A DNA stretch of 64,000 nt from Flavobacterium psychrophilum (GTDB lineage Bacteria; Bacteroidota; Bacteroidia; Flavobacteriales; Flavobacteriaceae), in assembly GCA_945890865.1 (NCBI GenBank), contig CAMDDB010000010.1:1-64000 (forward strand), in the 5' to 3' direction. The position numbers were made by a program, and so were the translations under genes. Positions 33,791 to 43,115 of this stretch are shown here, piece by piece. Each line of letters opens with the position of its first letter. Within the stretch, counting starts at the first letter, position 1. The notes under the pieces were generated by a model, which was not told the origin of the DNA, searched no databases, and was given only the letters and a program-made list of their open reading frames with translations.

Positions 33791-33792
33791 AC

Positions 33793-34905
33793 ATGAAGAA
33801 GAACTTTACCTTACTTTTATTTGTATATATTACTTTAGTAGCTGCTCAGGCTGGAAACCCTGCCAGTCCTTATTATACGGGAGTAAACTGGTCACTAACA
33901 GGAATGAATTTAAAAACTGAATTAGCCACTAAAATTACAATTTCACATACCCGTTTTTTAACCTATTCAGAAGATTGGGGAGCTACACAAGCCACTGATT
34001 TGAATCCAACCAATTCAGATAATGTACTATTATTATATGGATTCAGTGCAACAACTTGTCCTAATTCTTCATCTGACGACAATAACCATCGTGAACGAAA
34101 CAGTTTAAGTAATGGAGGTGGAAATGTATGCGAATGGAATCGTGAACACGTTTATGCAAAATCTCTCGGAACACCAGCTTTGGTTGATGGTGCGTTGACA
34201 TCTGTTGATAGTGATGCCGGAGAAGATGCACATCATTTACGTTCGTGTGATGTGGATCGAAATGGTAATCGTGGTAATTTAAAATTTGCGCAAGGTTCAG
34301 GAAATTCAAGCACTGTTACAAATGGCTGGTATCCAGGTGACGAATGGAAAGGCGATGTTGCTCGAATGATGATGTACATGTATTTGCGATATCCAACGCA
34401 ATGCTTGCCTATTAATGTTGGAACCGGCGCTACTGTTAGCACTGATACCAATATGATTCAATTATTCTTACAATGGAATGCCGAAGATCCAGTTTCTATA
34501 TATGAAGATAACAGAAATACATATCATGGTAATATAAACAATCCCTATGCTCAAGGAAATCGTAATCCATTTATTGATAATCCATACTTAGCCACTGTAA
34601 TTTGGGGTGGACCTGCAGCTCAAAACCGTTGGCCGTCAACAATATTAGCTTCAACAAGCTTTTCATCAATTGAAAACGTAACAATTTATCCTAATCCTGC
34701 TATTAATAATGAGGTATTAGTTTCGTCCGAAATTGAACTAAAATTAATTGTATTGTATAACATCAATGGACAAATTATTCAAGAAATCACTACACCTTCT
34801 AAAGTAGACAACACCTATAAACTTACAAACTTACCGACTGGCTTTTACATGTTACAATTATCTTCTGATAAAGAATCCGTAACCAAAAAAATTATTGTCG
34901 AATAA
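33793..34905 (+). CDS. Secreted endonuclease I with type IX sorting domain
   Basis: A 370-residue secreted nuclease. Residues about 1-18 form a signal peptide. The endonuclease I (EndA-like, His-Me finger) domain shows CEWNREHVYAKSLG, AHHLRSCDVDRNGNRGNL and ARMMMYMYLRYPTQC, with the catalytic His and metal Asn/His residues inside. The last 75 residues are a type IX C-terminal domain, starting VTIYPNPAINN and ending LPTGFYMLQLSSDK then TKKIIVE, so it is exported by the T9SS. Several Cys suggest disulfides. It fits a role in scavenging extracellular DNA. It starts 2 nt after rsmB; the functional link is unclear. PorX at 4757 may govern its export. Confidence 0.92.
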   Translation: MKKNFTLLLFVYITLVAAQAGNPASPYYTGVNWSLTGMNLKTELATKITISHTRFLTYSEDWGATQATDLNPTNSDNVLLLYGFSATTCPNSSSDDNNHRERNSLSNGGGNVCEWNREHVYAKSLGTPALVDGALTSVDSDAGEDAHHLRSCDVDRNGNRGNLKFAQGSGNSSTVTNGWYPGDEWKGDVARMMMYMYLRYPTQCLPINVGTGATVSTDTNMIQLFLQWNAEDPVSIYEDNRNTYHGNINNPYAQGNRNPFIDNPYLATVIWGGPAAQNRWPSTILASTSFSSIENVTIYPNPAINNEVLVSSEIELKLIVLYNINGQIIQEITTPSKVDNTYKLTNLPTGFYMLQLSSDKESVTKKIIVE

Positions 34906-34907
34906 AA

Positions 34908-35041
34908 ATGTTTTTTTTTCAATCAATGACAATTCGTCTCTGCTTGAACAAATAAACTCAAATTACTTGGCGATAAATAGGGCATTAACCGGGAAAAAAA
35001 TAACTATTGTTGACAAAAATAAATTAAAACGATTTGCCTAA
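34908..35041 (+). pseudogene. Possible frameshifted small ORF after a T9 run
   Basis: ATG at 34908 is followed by nine T residues and a short frame ending in TAA at 34953-34955. In the next frame, 34919-35041 is open for 40 codons to TAA and reads as protein-like sequence, SINDNSSLLEQINSNYLAIN then RALTGKKITIVDKNKLKRFA. One more T would join ATG to this frame and give a 44-residue protein starting MFFFSINDN. The ATG is 2 nt after the nuclease stop and the frame ends 7 nt before a terminator, so it sits as a natural last gene of the operon. I do not recognise the peptide. Confidence 0.3.
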
Positions 35042-35048
35042 CGAAATG

Positions 35049-35070
35049 AATCCGCAGTAGCGGATTTTTT
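35049..35070 (+). terminator. Terminator after the nuclease operon
   Basis: Stem AATCCGC/GCGGATT with loop AGTA, followed by a T-run. Confidence 0.85.
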
Positions 35071-35110
35071 ATTTTATGTCTTTAGTGTTATAAAGTCATT
35101 TAATTATTTT

Positions 35111-35118
35111 TATTTTTG
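35111..35118 (+). promoter_or_regulatory. Predicted -10 box of the YebC gene
   Basis: TATTTTTG matches TAnnTTTG and leaves a leader of about 60 nt. Confidence 0.55.
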
Positions 35119-35183
35119 CATCCTGAAAGTTGACTCAAGGCTAAGCCAAACAGAACAAAGTTAAATATTAAACGAAAAAAGAA

Positions 35184-35903
35184 ATGGGAAGAGCATTTGA
35201 ATTTAGAAAAGCCCGTAAAATGAAACGTTGGTCAGCAATGGCAAAAACGTTTACTAGAATAGGAAAAGATATTGTAATGGCCGTAAAAGAAGGCGGTCCA
35301 AATCAAGAAACTAACTCACGTTTAAGAGCCGTAATTCAAAATGCAAAGGCAGCCAATATGCCTAAGGATAATGTAGAACGTGCCATAAAAAAAGCATCCG
35401 ATAAAGATACTGCAAACTATAAAGAAGTCTTGTTTGAAGGGTATGCGCCCCACGGAATTGCTATTTTAATTGAAACCGCAACCGACAATAATAATAGAAC
35501 CGTTGCCAATATTAGAAGTTATTTTAATAAATGTAATGGTACTTTTGGAACACAAGGTTCGGTAGAATTTATGTTTGATCATACGTGTAATTTTAGAATA
35601 CCCGCAGAAGGTCAAGATGTAGAAGAACTCGAATTAGAAATGATCGATTTTGGCGTGGAAGAAATCTTTGCTGACGAAGACGGAATTTTAATGTACGCTC
35701 CTTTTGAAAGCTTTGGAACCATCCAAAAAGAATTAGAATCGCGTGGATTAGAAATCTTATCTTCAGGATTTGAAAGAATTCCTCAAATCACTAAAGAATT
35801 AACTGCAGACCAAGTAGCAGATGTTGAAAAATTATTAGAAAAAATTGAAGAAGATGACGACGTAATGAACGTGTATCACACCATGCAAGAAAGCGCTGAG
35901 TAA
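35184..35903 (+). CDS. yebC: YebC/PmpR-family regulator
   Basis: A 239-residue member of the TACO1/YebC family, which bind DNA in older reports and relieve ribosome stalling on proline-rich sequences in recent ones. The N-terminal MGRAFEFRKARKMKRWSAMA replaces the usual GHSKW start of the family, a variant common in Bacteroidota. The core VVMAVKEGG-like motif reads IVMAVKEGGPNQETNSRL, followed by NMPKDNVERAIKKA and EVLFEGYAPHG. Length is normal. It stands alone between terminators. Confidence 0.93.
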   Translation: MGRAFEFRKARKMKRWSAMAKTFTRIGKDIVMAVKEGGPNQETNSRLRAVIQNAKAANMPKDNVERAIKKASDKDTANYKEVLFEGYAPHGIAILIETATDNNNRTVANIRSYFNKCNGTFGTQGSVEFMFDHTCNFRIPAEGQDVEELELEMIDFGVEEIFADEDGILMYAPFESFGTIQKELESRGLEILSSGFERIPQITKELTADQVADVEKLLEKIEEDDDVMNVYHTMQESAE

Positions 35904-35922
35904 TTCTTTCTTCGAATTAAAT

Positions 35923-35954
35923 AAAAAATCCTGAGCTTTCACTCAGGATTTTTT
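35923..35954. terminator. Bidirectional terminator
   Basis: Stem AAAAAATCCTGAG/CTCAGGATTTTTT with loop CTTTCA, between yebC and the convergent CBS-like gene. Confidence 0.9.
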
Positions 35955-35974
35955 TTTATATCTATGCTATCAAA

Positions 35975-37015
35975 TTATTTAATAATTTCAATTTTCAAGG
36001 CATCTTCTTGATTAACTGAATCGAAGAATCCTTGCTCGTTCATCCATTCATCGCTAAATACTTTACTCATGTATCTTGAACCATGGTCTGGAAAAATAAT
36101 AACCACTTTACTATCGGCATCAAACATTCCTTCTTCTGAAAATTGTTTCACTGCTTGGAAAGCAGCTCCAGATGTATATCCTACAAACAAACCTTCTTTT
36201 TTTACAATTTCTCTAGCAGTATGTGCGCTATCTTCATCAGTTACTTTGATGAATTGATCAATTATATCAAAATCGGTAGCGGTTGGAATTAAGTTTTTAC
36301 CTAATCCTTCAATACGATAGGGATAAATTTCATCGTTATCAAATTCTTTGGTTTCATGGTATTTTTTCAAAACCGAACCAAAGGCATCAACTCCTAATAT
36401 TTTAATGTTTGGATTTTGTTCTTTTAAAAATCGAGCCGTTCCAGAAATGGTTCCGCCCGTTCCACTACAAGCAACAAGGTGTGTGATTTGCCCACCGGTT
36501 TGTTCCCAAATTTCAGGACCTGTAGAGTTATAATGTGCATCAACATTTAATTCATTAAAATACTGATTGATATAAACCGACCCTTTCGTTTCTTCATGTA
36601 ATCTTTTAGCAACGTTATAATAGGAACGTTCATCATCAGCTGAAACATTTGCAGGACATACATATACCTTTGCACCCATAGAACGCAACATATCAATTTT
36701 ATCTTTAGAAGATTTTGAACTTACTGCTAAAATGCAATCATACCCTTTAATGATGCTTACCATGGCTAAACTAAAACCCGTATTTCCAGAAGTGGTTTCA
36801 ATTATAGTGTCACCAGGTTTTAAGATACCTTTTTTTTCAGCATCTTCAATGATGTATAAGGCAATACGATCTTTTGTAGAATGTCCGGGATTAAAAGCTT
36901 CCACTTTTGCATAATAACTCCCAGGAAAATTGGCAGCTACTTTGCTCAATTTAATTAATGGAGTATTTCCAATTAATTCCAAAACATTATTATAGGCTTT
37001 TATTTCTTGTTTCAT
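35975..37015 (-). CDS. PLP-dependent cysteine synthase / cystathionine beta-synthase family protein
   Basis: A 346-residue fold-type II PLP enzyme. The lysine that binds PLP is in [12 protein letters not shown], the substrate loop reads [14 protein letters not shown], and the phosphate-binding loop is [15 protein letters not shown]. The sequence resembles the catalytic core of cystathionine beta-synthase and of CysM-type synthases, and it lacks the C-terminal CBS pair. Whether it uses O-acetylserine and sulfide or serine and homocysteine cannot be decided. No cysE or reverse trans-sulfuration partner is adjacent. A promoter box and an inverted repeat lie upstream. Confidence 0.85.
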   Translation of the reverse strand: MKQEIKAYNNVLELIGNTPLIKLSKVAANFPGSYYAKVEAFNPGHSTKDRIALYIIEDAEKKGILKPGDTIIETTSGNTGFSLAMVSIIKGYDCILAVSSKSSKDKIDMLRSMGAKVYVCPANVSADDERSYYNVAKRLHEETKGSVYINQYFNELNVDAHYNSTGPEIWEQTGGQITHLVACSGTGGTISGTARFLKEQNPNIKILGVDAFGSVLKKYHETKEFDNDEIYPYRIEGLGKNLIPTATDFDIIDQFIKVTDEDSAHTAREIVKKEGLFVGYTSGAAFQAVKQFSEEGMFDADSKVVIIFPDHGSRYMSKVFSDEWMNEQGFFDSVNQEDALKIEIIK

Positions 37016-37037
37016 AAAAAATAAATTATCCGAGGCA

Positions 37038-37053
37038 GGTAATATATGTTACC
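37038..37053 (-). promoter_or_regulatory. Inverted repeat in the CBS-like gene leader
   Basis: GGTAA and TTACC are separated by 6 nt in the predicted leader, 23 nt upstream of the ATG. It may be a small hairpin or operator; the evidence is only the symmetry. Confidence 0.35.
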
Positions 37054-37064
37054 CCAAATCGATG

Positions 37065-37072
37065 CAAATTTA
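37065..37072 (-). promoter_or_regulatory. Predicted -10 box of the CBS-like gene
   Basis: TAAATTTG on the minus strand matches TAnnTTTG; the leader would be about 40 nt. Confidence 0.55.
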
Positions 37073-37087
37073 ACAAAAAAAGTTTAA

Positions 37088-39223
37088 CTACTTCTTAATT
37101 TTTTCCAAATCTAATAAAAAAGCAAATTCCTTTGCCAATTCTTTTAACGCTTCAAACCGTCCTGAAGCACCACCATGACCGGCATCCATATTGGTATCTA
37201 AAAATAATTGAGTGTCATTTGTTTTCAAAACACGCAATTTAGCTACCCATTTAGCTGGTTCCCAATATTGTACCTGAGAATCGTGTAAACCAGTTGATAC
37301 ATACATATTGGGATAGGCTTGTGCTTTCACTTGATCATACGGTGAATAGGATAACATATAGTCGTAGTATTTTTTTTCATTCGGATTACCCCATTCGTCA
37401 TATTCACCTGTAGTCAAAGGAATAGTATCGTCTAACATAGTTGTAATAACATCAACAAAAGGCACTTGTGCAATTACACCATGGTATAATTCAGGTGCCA
37501 TATTAACAATTGCTCCCATTAACAATCCGCCTGCCGAACCACCTTCTGCATATAAATGTTCTGCTGAAGTATATTTTTGGTCAATCATAAATTTAGAACA
37601 ATCTACATAATCAGTAAATGTATTTTTCTTTTGTAATAACTTACCGTTTTCATACCACTCTCTTCCGAGATCCTCGCCCCCTCTAATATGAGCTATTGCA
37701 TAGATAAATCCTCTGTCTAACAAACTTAATCTAGTAGATGAAAAATAAGGATCCATGGTAGCGCCATACGATCCATAAGCATATAAAAGTAATGGATTTT
37801 TGCCATCTTTTTGGATTCCTTTTTTATACACTATTGAAATGGGAACTTTTGTTCCATCAGTTGCTGTAGCCCAAACGCGCTCTTCTATATAATTATTTTT
37901 GTCAAATTTTCCACCCAATACTTCTTGCTCTTTCAGTACTTTTTTTTCCTGTGTACGCATGTTAAAATCAATAATAGAGGAAGGTGTTGCCATGGATTGA
38001 TAACCATATCGTAATATCTCGGTATCAAAATCGACGTTTGTAGTTGTATACGCTGTATAAGTCTCTATGGCAAACGGAAGATAATAAGCACCTTTTCCGT
38101 TCCATGGTCGAATTTGAATTTTATTTAAACCATTCGAACGTTCTTCTACTACTAAATAATCTTTAAAAATATCTATTCCTTCTAACAATACTTCTTTTCT
38201 GTGAGCGATTACATCCTTCCAATTATCAGCAGCTGTAGCATTTTCAGAGGTTTTCATCAATTTAAAATTGGTAGCCTTGTCTTTATTGGTAACAATATAA
38301 AAACTATCGCCATAATGCGAAATGGAATATTCTAAGCCGCGGGTTCTTTTATGGAAAATTCTAAACGCACTGTTTGGGGTATTAGCTTCCAAAATTTGGT
38401 ATTCCGATGTTAATGTACTAGAAGAACCAATTACTAAATATTTTTTTGATTTTTCTTTATAAACAAACGTACTAAAGGTATCGTCCTTTTCATGAAAAAC
38501 AACCGTATCCATAGTGGCTTCAGTTCCTAATGTGTGTTTATAAACCTTATCAGAACGCAAGGTTTGTGGATCATTACGCGTATAAAATAAAGTTTTATTA
38601 TCCCCAGCCCAAGTAGAACCACCTGTTGTGTTTTCTAATTTTACAGGCAAAATTTCTCCGGTTTCCAAATTTTTAATTTGAATGGTATATTGTCTTCTCG
38701 AAACCAAATCTATTCCAAAAGCGACCCACTTATTGTCTTCACTTACACTGATGCCTGATAAATTAAAATAAGATTGCCCTTTAGCCATTTCATTACAATC
38801 AAACATTATTTCCTCATTAGCTTCTAAACTTCCTTTTTTTCGGGCATAAATGGGATAATCTTTACCCGTTTCATAACGAGTAACATAATAATATCCGTTG
38901 TATAAATAAGGAACTGAACTATCGTCTTCTTTAATGCGAGCTTTCATTTCCAAAAACAAATCGTCTTGTAATCCCTTGGTATGAGCCGTAGATTTTTGAT
39001 AATACTCGTTTTCTTTAGTAAGATAATCAATTACTTCTGGATTTTCTCTCTGGTTTAACCAATAATAATTATCTATACGTTTGTCACCATGTTTTTCTAG
39101 TGTTTTAGGAACAATTTTAGCAACTGGTGGTTGAATTTTATCAGACATGGTATTTGTTTTTATTTGACTATAACTAGGCGCAAAAATAACACAACCTAAA
39201 AGGATATTCGTGATTTTTTTCAT
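37088..39223 (-). CDS. S9-family prolyl oligopeptidase / oligopeptidase B
   Basis: A 711-residue serine peptidase. Residues about 1-19 form a signal peptide (ILLGCVIFAPSYSQ), so it works in the periplasm. The N-terminal half is a beta-propeller (from about 35 to 430). The alpha/beta-hydrolase domain shows GGEDLGREWYENGK, the nucleophile Ser in AEGGSAGGLLMGA, the Asp in STGLHDSQVQYWEPAKW and the His in MDAGHGGASGRFEAL. The HIRGGEDLGREWYENGK segment and the acidic residues near it are typical of oligopeptidase B, which cuts after Lys and Arg in short peptides. Length is normal. It is divergent from an EEP-family gene. Confidence 0.9.
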   Translation of the reverse strand: MKKITNILLGCVIFAPSYSQIKTNTMSDKIQPPVAKIVPKTLEKHGDKRIDNYYWLNQRENPEVIDYLTKENEYYQKSTAHTKGLQDDLFLEMKARIKEDDSSVPYLYNGYYYVTRYETGKDYPIYARKKGSLEANEEIMFDCNEMAKGQSYFNLSGISVSEDNKWVAFGIDLVSRRQYTIQIKNLETGEILPVKLENTTGGSTWAGDNKTLFYTRNDPQTLRSDKVYKHTLGTEATMDTVVFHEKDDTFSTFVYKEKSKKYLVIGSSSTLTSEYQILEANTPNSAFRIFHKRTRGLEYSISHYGDSFYIVTNKDKATNFKLMKTSENATAADNWKDVIAHRKEVLLEGIDIFKDYLVVEERSNGLNKIQIRPWNGKGAYYLPFAIETYTAYTTTNVDFDTEILRYGYQSMATPSSIIDFNMRTQEKKVLKEQEVLGGKFDKNNYIEERVWATATDGTKVPISIVYKKGIQKDGKNPLLLYAYGSYGATMDPYFSSTRLSLLDRGFIYAIAHIRGGEDLGREWYENGKLLQKKNTFTDYVDCSKFMIDQKYTSAEHLYAEGGSAGGLLMGAIVNMAPELYHGVIAQVPFVDVITTMLDDTIPLTTGEYDEWGNPNEKKYYDYMLSYSPYDQVKAQAYPNMYVSTGLHDSQVQYWEPAKWVAKLRVLKTNDTQLFLDTNMDAGHGGASGRFEALKELAKEFAFLLDLEKIKK

Positions 39224-39256
39224 AATATTTACAGGTATTAATAATGGCTAATTTAC

Positions 39257-39264
39257 TATTTTTG
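39257..39264 (+). promoter_or_regulatory. Predicted -10 box of the EEP-family gene
   Basis: TATTTTTG matches TAnnTTTG, 23 nt before the ATG. Confidence 0.5.
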
Positions 39265-39287
39265 TAGTAATAATAAAAGAAAAAAAC

Positions 39288-40136
39288 ATGTATCGCTATT
39301 TAAAGGGAATGATGGGAAAATTAAAGGTAAATAAAACCCTTATTTTATTCTTATTTTTATGTATTAGCTCTCTCGCATTTGCACAAGTCTCGGTTTGTAG
39401 TTGGAATATCATGAATTTAGGCAAATCGAAATCGGATAGTGAATTATCGGTTATGGCAAATACACTTAAAGACTATGACGTTATCGCCATTCAAGAAGTG
39501 GTAGCAGGTTTAGGGGGCGCACAAGCGGTAAGTCGATTAGTGACCCTTTTAAACACAAAAGGGACAAAATGGGATTATACGATAAGCAACCCCACTACAA
39601 GTAACAATCCGTCGAGTAGTGAGCGTTATGCTTTTTTATGGAAAACAGCGCGTATAAAAAAAGTGGGCACTACTTGGCTCGACCAAAATTATGCCACTGT
39701 AATAGACCGAGAACCGTTTATGGGTTCATTTGAATTTCAGGGCAAAATATTCACATTAGTTTCCTTTCATGCAGTACCTAAAAAGAAAAATCCAGAAACC
39801 GAACTAAAATATTTTAAATTTTTCCCAAAACTATATCCAAAACTTAACCTAATTTTTGTGGGTGATTTCAATTGTCCGCAAAGTAATACTGTTTTTAATC
39901 CGTTAAAAAAAATTGGCTTCACGCCTATTTTAGTGAGTCAAAAAACAAATTTACGTCAAAAGTGTAATAACAATGATTGTTTGGCATCGGAGTATGATAA
40001 TTTGTTTTACGACAATCAGAAAATAAAAATTTTACAGAAAGGAATTATTGCTTTTTATTCTAATTTCAAGTCGATAAAAGAAGCTCGAAAAATATCAGAC
40101 CACGTACCTATTTGGTGTGTCATGGAAATTAAATAA
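39288..40136 (+). CDS. Secreted endonuclease/exonuclease/phosphatase-family protein
   Basis: A 282-residue protein of the EEP (DNase I-like) family. A signal peptide lies at about 15-33 (TLILFLFLCISSLAFAQ); the first residues include several Met, so the start could be 7-9 codons later. Catalytic segments are VCSWNIMNLGKS, VIAIQEVV with the metal Glu, FVGDFNCPQ and SDHVPIW with the last Asp/His pair. It is probably a secreted DNase or related phosphodiesterase. It has no type IX sorting domain, unlike the nuclease at 33793. It overlaps the convergent TSUP gene by 8 nt. Confidence 0.82.
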   Translation: MYRYLKGMMGKLKVNKTLILFLFLCISSLAFAQVSVCSWNIMNLGKSKSDSELSVMANTLKDYDVIAIQEVVAGLGGAQAVSRLVTLLNTKGTKWDYTISNPTTSNNPSSSERYAFLWKTARIKKVGTTWLDQNYATVIDREPFMGSFEFQGKIFTLVSFHAVPKKKNPETELKYFKFFPKLYPKLNLIFVGDFNCPQSNTVFNPLKKIGFTPILVSQKTNLRQKCNNNDCLASEYDNLFYDNQKIKILQKGIIAFYSNFKSIKEARKISDHVPIWCVMEIK

Positions 40137-40902
40137 TACCCATTCCTAAACCAATTGCCACTAAAAGCAATAAAACAGCAACAAAAACTTGGAGAAATTT
40201 CAGTGTTACCTTCTTTAAAAGTTTGTTTCCCAAATAGGCGCCTGTAATTGCACAAAGCGTTGCTGAAATCAATACTACCTTATTTTCATATACTGTATAA
40301 GTAGTGATTTTTGAAGCATAAACACTCAAACGTGTAAAATCGATAAATAGGGAAACAACAATTCCTGTAGCAATGAAACTTTCTTTGGACAAACCTGATT
40401 TGATCAAAAATGCACTTCGCAAAGCCCCTTGATGTCCGGAAAGACCGCCAAAAAACCCACTTAAAATTCCACCCAATGGCAATTTATCTTTTCCAAAATC
40501 TAATTTACTCAAAAACGGAATCAAGTCTAAAAAGGCAAAAAATAGTAATAAAACTGCAATAATAAACTGCATAGGAAAAACGTCTAATTTTTTTCCAAAA
40601 AGCGAATAACTAAACAAAGGAGGTAAATCGGAAATGTGCAACAACAGCCACGAACCAAACAAAGCCGCAATAATAGCAGGGATTCCAAATTTTAGCAACA
40701 CTTCCTTATTAGCATGTTTTCCAACCAAGAAAAACTTAAATAAATTATTTGCAAAATGAACGATACCACACAATCCAATGGCGATATCAATTGGAAAAAA
40801 CAACATAAAAACAGGCGTCAATAAAGTTCCTAATCCAAAACCAGAAAAAAAGGTGAGAATGGCAGTTAAAAACGCTACTATTGATATGATTATGATTTCC
40901 AA
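40129..40902 (-). CDS. TSUP-family (TauE/SafE) membrane transporter
   Basis: A 257-residue polytopic membrane protein with about eight hydrophobic helices. The TSUP signature appears as FSGFGLGTLLTP near the N-terminus and GFFGGLSGHQGALRSAFL in the second half. The family exports or imports sulfonates, sulfite and similar anions; the substrate here is unknown. It is 2 nt downstream of threonine aldolase and likely co-transcribed, without a clear functional link. Confidence 0.85.
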   Translation of the reverse strand: MEIIIISIVAFLTAILTFFSGFGLGTLLTPVFMLFFPIDIAIGLCGIVHFANNLFKFFLVGKHANKEVLLKFGIPAIIAALFGSWLLLHISDLPPLFSYSLFGKKLDVFPMQFIIAVLLLFFAFLDLIPFLSKLDFGKDKLPLGGILSGFFGGLSGHQGALRSAFLIKSGLSKESFIATGIVVSLFIDFTRLSVYASKITTYTVYENKVVLISATLCAITGAYLGNKLLKKVTLKFLQVFVAVLLLLVAIGLGMGII

Positions 40903-40904
40903 AA

Positions 40905-41930
40905 TTAAAATGTCAGCTTAGAAATTACTTCCATTACATATTCGTGCATAACTTCTTTATAATCTAAATGAGTCACAATACGAAGCTTGCGATGTCCCAT
41001 TGAACCAATCAAAATTCCTTTTTGTTTCAGTTTTTCTAGGAATACGTTTTCTTCAATTACTGGTTGTAAGCTAAAAATTAATATATTCGTTTCAACTGGT
41101 TCAACATTAGCTACCCAAGGCATACGCTCTAATAATGTCCCTAATTCTTTTGCTCTTCTATGATCTATTTCTAAACGGGTAATATTATTTTGAAGTGCAT
41201 ATAATCCAGCAGCTGCTAAATAGCCCGATTGACGCATACCTCCTCCAAATATTTTTCGAATTCGTAAAGCACGATTCATATCGGCTTTTGTTCCTAATAA
41301 AACAGATCCAATAGGAGCTCCTAATCCTTTAGACAAACAAACCGAAACGGTATCAAATAATTCCCCAAACTGTTTGGGGTGCTGCTTTTTTGCCACTAAA
41401 GCATTCCATAATCGAGCACCATCTAAATGGTATTTTAAATTGTTTTCGGTGCAAACTTGCTTTATTGCTTGTAAAGTCTCAATATCATAACAAGCGCCTC
41501 CTCCTTTATTGGTAGTATTCTCAATACTTACTAATGATGTTAATGGTGCGTGATAAAAATCAGGATCGTTAATGGCGTTTTTTACCAAATCGGCAGTAAT
41601 CATTCCTCGGTATCCATCGACTAAACAACATGAAACACCACTATTAAAAGAAGCACCACCACCTTCATAATGATAAATGTGTGCATATTTATCACAAATA
41701 ACTTGTTCGCCAGGTTGCGTATGCAATTTTATAGCTGTTTGATTGGCCATTGTTCCGGATGGAAAAAACAATGCCGATTCCATACCAAATAAATCTGCCA
41801 ACGTTTCTTCCAACTCATTGATAGTTGGATCTTGTTTATAAACATCATCCCCAACTTTAGCATTAAACATTGCGTTTAACATCTCGATTGAAGGTCGAGT
41901 TACGGTATCACTTACTAAATTTATTTCCAT
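40905..41930 (-). CDS. ltaE: Low-specificity threonine aldolase
   Basis: A 341-residue PLP enzyme that splits threonine or allo-threonine to glycine and acetaldehyde. It opens with NLVSDTVTRPS, has HLDGARLWNALVA, and places PLP on the lysine in VCLSKGLGAPIGSVL. FGGGMRQSGYLAAAGLYAL is also diagnostic. Length is normal. It is divergent from prfB across 47 nt. Confidence 0.95.
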   Translation of the reverse strand: MEINLVSDTVTRPSIEMLNAMFNAKVGDDVYKQDPTINELEETLADLFGMESALFFPSGTMANQTAIKLHTQPGEQVICDKYAHIYHYEGGGASFNSGVSCCLVDGYRGMITADLVKNAINDPDFYHAPLTSLVSIENTTNKGGGACYDIETLQAIKQVCTENNLKYHLDGARLWNALVAKKQHPKQFGELFDTVSVCLSKGLGAPIGSVLLGTKADMNRALRIRKIFGGGMRQSGYLAAAGLYALQNNITRLEIDHRRAKELGTLLERMPWVANVEPVETNILIFSLQPVIEENVFLEKLKQKGILIGSMGHRKLRIVTHLDYKEVMHEYVMEVISKLTF

Positions 41931-41948
41931 AGTATAAAAAAGAATGCC

Positions 41949-41956
41949 TATTTTTG
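41949..41956 (+). promoter_or_regulatory. Predicted -10 box of prfB
   Basis: TATTTTTG matches TAnnTTTG; the leader would be about 15 nt. Confidence 0.6.
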
Positions 41957-41977
41957 TGTTGTAAAACTACAATATTT

Positions 41978-43073
41978 ATGATAAATACAGAACATGTCAG
42001 AGATATTATTGATCGCCTTGGTGCGTTAAGGAGGTATCTTTGACATTGATGCCAAAACAATTGAAATAACCAACGAAGAAGAAAAAACCTTTGCACCCGA
42101 CTTTTGGAACAATGCCAAAGATGCAGAAATTATTGTTCGTAGTTTGCGTTCAAAAAAGAAATGGGTCGAAGACTACACTAAAGGAATGGATCAGGTTGAA
42201 GAACTTCAAGTACTGATGGAATTTTTCAAAGAGGGTGCTATTTCAGCAGAAGAAGTAGACCTATTTTATGCAGAAACCCTTTTTCATATTGAAGATTTAG
42301 AATTTAGAAACATGCTTTCGGATGAAGGCGACAACATGAGTGCTGTATTACAAATTACGGCCGGTGCTGGTGGTACAGAAAGCTGTGACTGGGCTTCTAT
42401 GTTGATACGAATGTACTTGATGTGGGGCGAAAAACAAGGCTACAAAATAAATGAATTGAACTTCCAAGAAGGCGATGTAGCAGGAATAAAAACAGTAACA
42501 TTAGAAATTGAAGGTGATTTTGCATTTGGGTATTTAAAAGGCGAAAATGGTGTTCATCGTTTGGTGAGAATTTCTCCCTTTGATAGTAATGCTAAAAGGC
42601 ATACTTCGTTTGCTTCGGTTTATGTATATCCCTTGGTAGATGATACTATAGAAATAGAAATTAATCCTGCAGACATAGAGATTACTACAGCACGTTCTAG
42701 TGGCGCTGGGGGGCAAAATGTAAATAAAGTTGAAACCAAAGTACAATTGGTTCACAAACCTACTGGCATTCAAATTCAATGTTCAGAGACACGCTCTCAA
42801 CACGATAACCGTCAACGGGCGTTACAAATGTTAAAATCGCAATTGTATGAAATTGAATTGAAAAAGCAACAAGCACAACGAAGTGATATAGAAGCGGGTA
42901 AAATGAAAATTGAATGGGGTTCACAAATACGAAATTATGTCATTCAACCTTATAAACTCGTTAAGGATGTTCGAACTGGAGTAGAAACGAGCGATGTAGA
43001 TGGAGTAATGAATGGTGAAATAGATCTTTTTTTAAAAGGCTATTTAATGATGATGGGACAAAAGGATTCATAA
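41978..43073 (+). CDS. prfB: Peptide chain release factor 2 with programmed +1 frameshift
   Basis: RF2 releases peptides at UGA and UAA. The gene is split: ATG at 41978 opens 21 codons that end in TGA at 42041-42043, and the rest follows in the +1 frame from GAC at 42042 to 43073. At the junction the sequence AAGGAGG-TATCTTTGAC is the classic RF2 autoregulatory site. The joined product is about 364 residues, the family norm. The SPF anticodon-like tripeptide ([14 protein letters not shown]) and the peptidyl-transferase motif [11 protein letters not shown] are present. Frameshifting rises when RF2 is scarce, so RF2 controls itself. An ATG at 42144 starts only the +1 part and is not the real start. 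Confidence 0.95.
42028..42044 (+). promoter_or_regulatory. RF2 programmed frameshift site
   Basis: AAGGAGGTATCTTTGAC holds an internal Shine-Dalgarno sequence, the slippery CTT and the in-frame TGA followed by C. The SD is spaced as in E. coli prfB, and this is one of few places in this window with a strong SD. Confidence 0.95.
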
Positions 43074-43107
43074 AAAAAGAGGCTATTTACTTAGCCTCTT
43101 TTTTTAT
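43072..43107. terminator. Bidirectional terminator
   Basis: A-run, stem GAGGCTA/TAGCCTC with a 6-nt loop and T-run, between prfB and the convergent phosphate transporter gene. Confidence 0.88.
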
Positions 43108-43115
43108 ATAATATT

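Noticed and set aside
42144..43073. prfB starting at the internal ATG
   Set aside because: The +1 frame is open upstream to the TGA/GAC junction, and the RF2 frameshift site supplies the true N-terminus.
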